Part shown: positions 60,511 through 64,000 of the stretch, one piece after another
How positions within the stretch are numbered: position 1 is the first letter of the stretch
Layout of the letters: each line of letters opens with the position of its first letter
Assembly: GCA_021229015.1 (NCBI GenBank)
Contig: CM037783.1
Span: 25,984,154 to 26,048,153, forward strand
Direction: 5' to 3'
From: Solen grandis
Taxonomy: Eukaryota; Mollusca; Bivalvia; Adapedonta; Solenidae
Length of the DNA: 64,000 bases
The notes under the pieces: generated by a model
Databases searched by the model: none
What the model saw: only the letters and a program-made list of their open reading frames with translations
What the model was told of the DNA's origin: nothing
Made by a program: the position numbers and the translations under genes

Positions 60511-61570
60511 AAAAATCCTTGTATTTCAATATATATTTTAGCATCTTATTCTCTCCTTAGGAGTCAGTTTGGATTGAGCTGGTAATCGTCCCTTTGCAAA
60601 AATATTTCCGAAACTCCTCATTCCTCTTCATTCTTATGTTAATGTGTATCCATAAGCAACTTTACTAAAGGTTTACAAATGACGTCAACATGCGCCAGTG
60701 AGCACGCTTCGTTTGTGGGGATGGGTGTATTAAAAAATGCCATATATGACTATCACGTGGGCGGGTCATAATTTGAAATAATGACATGCGCAGTTCGCCA
60801 TAAACTCTTTACAGTTAAATCACAATTAAGTTGACAAGTCTCGGAAAATCTCGAACTCTTAACAAATTAAATCGACCAGGAATTTGAAATTTTGGGCTCA
60901 CTGATTGAATAGAAATAGCGGGCAAACTCTAATATTAGATATTGTGTAGAGTCGAGAATGAGTGTAGTTGTATTAAGTACTTGTAGTTTAATTTCAGCAC
61001 TCTCAGTACTTTGAATTCGGACTTGATTCAACCGACCAATCAATGACCGACGGACCAATTCAAACCTTCACAAATACATGCTACGCCATCTGATATATAA
61101 AAAGTATTCGAAGGGAAGTACTTTGTTTGCCTTGAGGTAACTATCATTTATTTATCATCTTTATTTTTTCTTACATGTTTTTGGTTTGCGGCCGCCAACC
61201 TTATTACTTGATTTTGTGATTCCCTTATCATCGTTCTTGCATCATTTCGGACATATTGCATTTAGCAGATATCCGAGCTTATCCGTTTGTGTAGACGTCA
61301 ATCGCTGGTTTCCCAAGGTTGTGTAAACCAGTCAGAAACACAGGCATTCTATAAAACAGAGACTGTGACGACACCAGCAGTCACTAATTCACCCAAAAAC
61401 TGCGTGCTTTCGAGGAGTAAAATCTGTTTATGAAGTAAGAAACATTTTTTTCATTATCAACACATTATCTTATAATTTCAACAATGGTGTAGTGTAATTG
61501 TGCACTGTCCTACTTTCACTTTCGTATATACGGAAGCACTGAGGGGGCATTGTGTATTTCTTTTTTATTA
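60511..61570. other. Intergenic, nothing recognised
   Basis: No coding or repeat signal could be supported. ATATATAAAAAG near 61095 is TATA-like but has no gene after it. Confidence 0.45.
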
Positions 61571-61932
61571 ATTCGTGTCCACGAGTTACTAAGAAAAAAA
61601 AACGAAAAACTAATCTAGCTAACTCGTGGCCACGACATATAACTAAGAAAAATACAAAAACCAAAACTCGTGGCCACGCGTTACTAAGAAAAAAAATCTC
61701 GCTTATTCGTTGCCACGAGTAACTAAGAAAAGAAAAACAAAACAAAAACAAATTTTGCTAACTCGTGGCCCCGAGATATAAATAAGAAAAAAAAACAAGT
61801 ATCGCTATCTCGTGGCCACGAAATAATCTAGCGGTTTGATTGGTCAGCTAACTCGTGGCCACGAGTTAGCAAGATTTGTTTTTCGTTGTTTTTTTTCTTA
61901 GTTATATCTCGTGGCCACGAGTTAATAATCGT
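61571..61932. repeat. CTCGTGGCCACGAG palindrome array with inverted end
   Basis: Eight copies of the 14-bp palindrome or near copies, at about 61572, 61622, 61667, 61707, 61761, 61808, 61851 and 61907, separated by TTACTAAGAAAAAAAA-type spacers. The last part (61845-61932) is inverted relative to the earlier part, so much of the region can fold back on itself. Confidence 0.85.
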
Positions 61933-61935
61933 TTT

Positions 61936-62900
61936 TAGCTCACCTGAGCACAACGTGCTCATGGTGAGCTATTAGGATCACGCTGCATCCGTCGTCTTGC
62001 GTCGTGCGTCGTCCGTCGTGCGTTGTCAACAATTTGCTCTAAACGACATCTCATCTGAAATCGCTGCACAGAATTTGATTTAACTTTGCAGGGATGATCC
62101 TTTGGTGAACCTTCACAAAAGTTAATATTAACTTCATCCATGTAGAACTCAGGTTGCCATGGCAACGAAAAGAAAAAATATGAAAACTTTAAAAATCATA
62201 TCCTTCAAAACTACTGGCCAGATTTCAAAATGTTTTAGTACAAATGTTCCTTGGGTAAATCTCTATAAAGATTTTAAAAATTATCTGTAAAAAATTATGG
62301 CCAACTTGAACGGTGCTTATTCGCCTTATATGTATAAAGTGAAAAATTTAAACGACATCTGCTCTGAAACCGCTTAACAGAATTTCATGTAACTTGGCAG
62401 GGATGATCCTTTGGTGAACCTTCACAAAAGTTGCTAAAATAAACTTGATCCATGTAGAACTCTGGTTGTCATAGCAACGAAAAGAAAAAATATGAAAACT
62501 TTAAAAATCATCTTCTGGCCAGATTTCAAAATGTTTTAGTACAGATGTTCCTTGCGTTACCCTCTACCAAGATTGCTAAATAATTTCCGATTTGTAAGAA
62601 AACATGGCCATCAGGGGCGAGGCTAACTTGCCTTATATGTATAAAGTGAAAACTTTAAATGACATTTGCTCTGAAACCGCAGAACAGAATTTCATTTAAC
62701 TTGACAGGGATGATCCTTGGGTGAACCGTCACAAAAGTTGCTAAAAAAAACTGGATCCATGTAGAACTCTGGTTGCAATTGGAAAAAAATGAATTATGAA
62801 AACTAAAAATCATCCCTTCAAAACTACTGTCCAGATTTCAATGCAATAATCAAAAAGCATAACTCTTTGAAAAATATCTGTATAAAAAACTATTGATTAA
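61936..62900 (+). mobile_element. AGCTCACC-family element with three tandem units of about 308 bp
   Basis: Left end AGCTCACCTGAGCACAACGT, then GCTCATGGTGAGCTATTAGG (a foldback), then a GTCGTCTTGCGTCGTGCGTC run. Three units begin near 62041, 62350 and 62656 with (T)AAACGACATCTGCTCTGAAA, then AGGGATGATCCTTTGGTGAA, CATGTAGAACTCTGGTTG and GGCCAGATTTCAAAATGTTT. The right end (GGCCCTCTTG hairpin) is not seen, so the copy is truncated or decayed. It is the cleanest copy of the family in the window. Confidence 0.7.
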
Positions 62901-63614
62901 ATCTGTTCATATCTGACAAGCAGTATTAAACAACACTTGCAAGTATGTGCCAAGAAAACTTTACCTGTAAGTTCATTCGACAGTACTTGGATAATATTCT
63001 TGGGCCAAGACTTGAACAAAAACATTTGGTGGTTAAGCAACGTATGCTTTGGATAGACCGGATAATAATAAACAAGGCAAACCTTTCATTTAAAAGGAAA
63101 TTTTATTATATTTATGTGTGTAACCTGAATGGTGTAATTAACTAATTGTTAATATTAAAACTCATTCCAATATGCAAAAAAGTTTGATTGTGTTATTTAA
63201 TCATCATCCTGGTTCTTGCTGAGTATTCAATGTTTTTTTAACATTTCATATACTGACATGTTAATACTTAATATGATTATATGCGATCTTTTATTAATGT
63301 CAGAAACTGTATCCATTTTTAGATAGTTGGAGACTTCTGAAGAGTTGCGTCCCTTTGCGGAAGTGTCAAATAAATGACGTGGCAGCTGCTGCCAATCAAT
63401 TTCAGACTGCGTGCGCATGCGCACCATGCAGTCTAAAAACCATCTCTTGTCGTTTTGCCTTCTCTCTACCGATTACTGAGCCCGTCGACATGAACTCTAT
63501 TTGTATATTTTAAGTATTTTAATGGCTTTCCTTTACAGAAGACTCTCCAAGATCAAATCCGTTTGATGTGGTATTCAGTATCGTTTGTAAAGTGGTAGCT
63601 TTTGTGAAGTTCAT
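62901..63614. other. Intergenic, nothing recognised
   Basis: Contains a near-palindrome at 63404-63434 (AGACTGCGTGCGC / GCGCACCATGCAGTCT). Two short open frames match no family I know. Confidence 0.45.
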
Positions 63615-63745
63615 ATAAGTATAAGACCACCACACTATAAGGACAACCTCCCTTTTGAGACCATAACAGTTAAAAAATTTATAAAGACTGTCCAAGTATA
63701 AGGCCCACTTTCCCTTTGAGACAGCTACAGTTAAAACATTCTTTT
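63615..63745 (+). repeat. Two tandem units of about 65 bp
   Basis: GTATAAGACCACCACACTAT and CCTCCCTTTTGAGACCATAA, then CAGTTAAAA, are followed by GTATAAGGCCCACTTTCCCT, TTGAGACAGCTACAGTTAAAA. Confidence 0.65.
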
Positions 63746-64000
63746 ATAAATATCAACTTTTCCATATTTATTTATTTAACTTGATAAGTAGTTCAAGACG
63801 GTTAACTATGTGATTTCGGTGGTGTTTTGTATCGGGGTTCACTTGTATGAACGATCACCTCTGAATAACGTCATCCTGTATAAAGGCAAGATTGCAATCA
63901 TTGGATATATAAAAAAAATTAACCTTTAAATAACAGGATCCATTTTTTAACATCCTCTTGAATGGCAGTTGTTTACAGGTTTTAATGTATATAGAATTAG

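Overview
This is eukaryotic DNA: one multi-exon receptor gene, two isolated coding exons and a great deal of interspersed and tandem repeats. The repeats suggest a mollusc, most likely a bivalve. They include the dispersed family whose copies start near AGCTCACCTGAGCACA and end in a GGGCCATNNTGGCCC hairpin, SINEs headed by tRNA-like GGGCCTCCGTGGCCGAG, V-core SINE fragments, and tandem units carrying GACCTTGACC. The phylum comes from repeat style and general knowledge, so it is an inference. Two runs of exactly 100 N (14592-14691, 55888-55987) are scaffold gaps. Several long blocks (about 2500-10900, 37440-38420, 40840-53300, 55990-59720) have abnormally stretched homopolymers and decayed motifs, as in an unpolished long-read consensus.

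Layout. 1-2370: a mariner transposase relic and repeat fragments. 2371-10858: a three-layer nest, in which an AGCTCACC-family element holds a broken DIRS-like tyrosine-recombinase retrotransposon with inverted terminal repeats (about 3056-9052) and a reverse second AGCTCACC-type element (9441-10161). 10979-14591: more copies of that family and tandem units up to the first gap. 14692-24800: no genes seen, but well-preserved SINEs with 12-bp target duplications (one inserted inside another), hairpins, microsatellites and small tandem arrays. 25120-33129 (minus strand): a complete GPR157-like seven-transmembrane receptor, four coding exons, 363 residues, all splice phases consistent. Its first intron carries a 4.3-kb Helitron-like element in two head-to-tail copies. 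33.2-35.0 kb: SINEs and short minisatellites. 35028-43740: one 8.7-kb array of a 28-bp unit, about 310 copies, each with a TATA-box-like TATAAAT. 43.7-53.3 kb: poor-quality sequence without recognisable genes. 54578-54797 (minus): first coding exon of a p24/TMED cargo receptor, broken by two apparent single-base homopolymer losses. 59726-59793 (minus): an exon with transmembrane helix 6 of a class A peptide-type GPCR. 61.5-62.9 kb: a palindrome-rich repeat and another AGCTCACC-family copy.

The three protein-coding signals are unrelated in function (two receptors and a Golgi/ER trafficking protein), so there is no operon-like logic. The main interest is repeat architecture: nested insertions, a Helitron-like tandem in a receptor intron, SINE-in-SINE insertion with a shared downstream segment, and the 28-bp satellite. 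I found no convincing new protein system.
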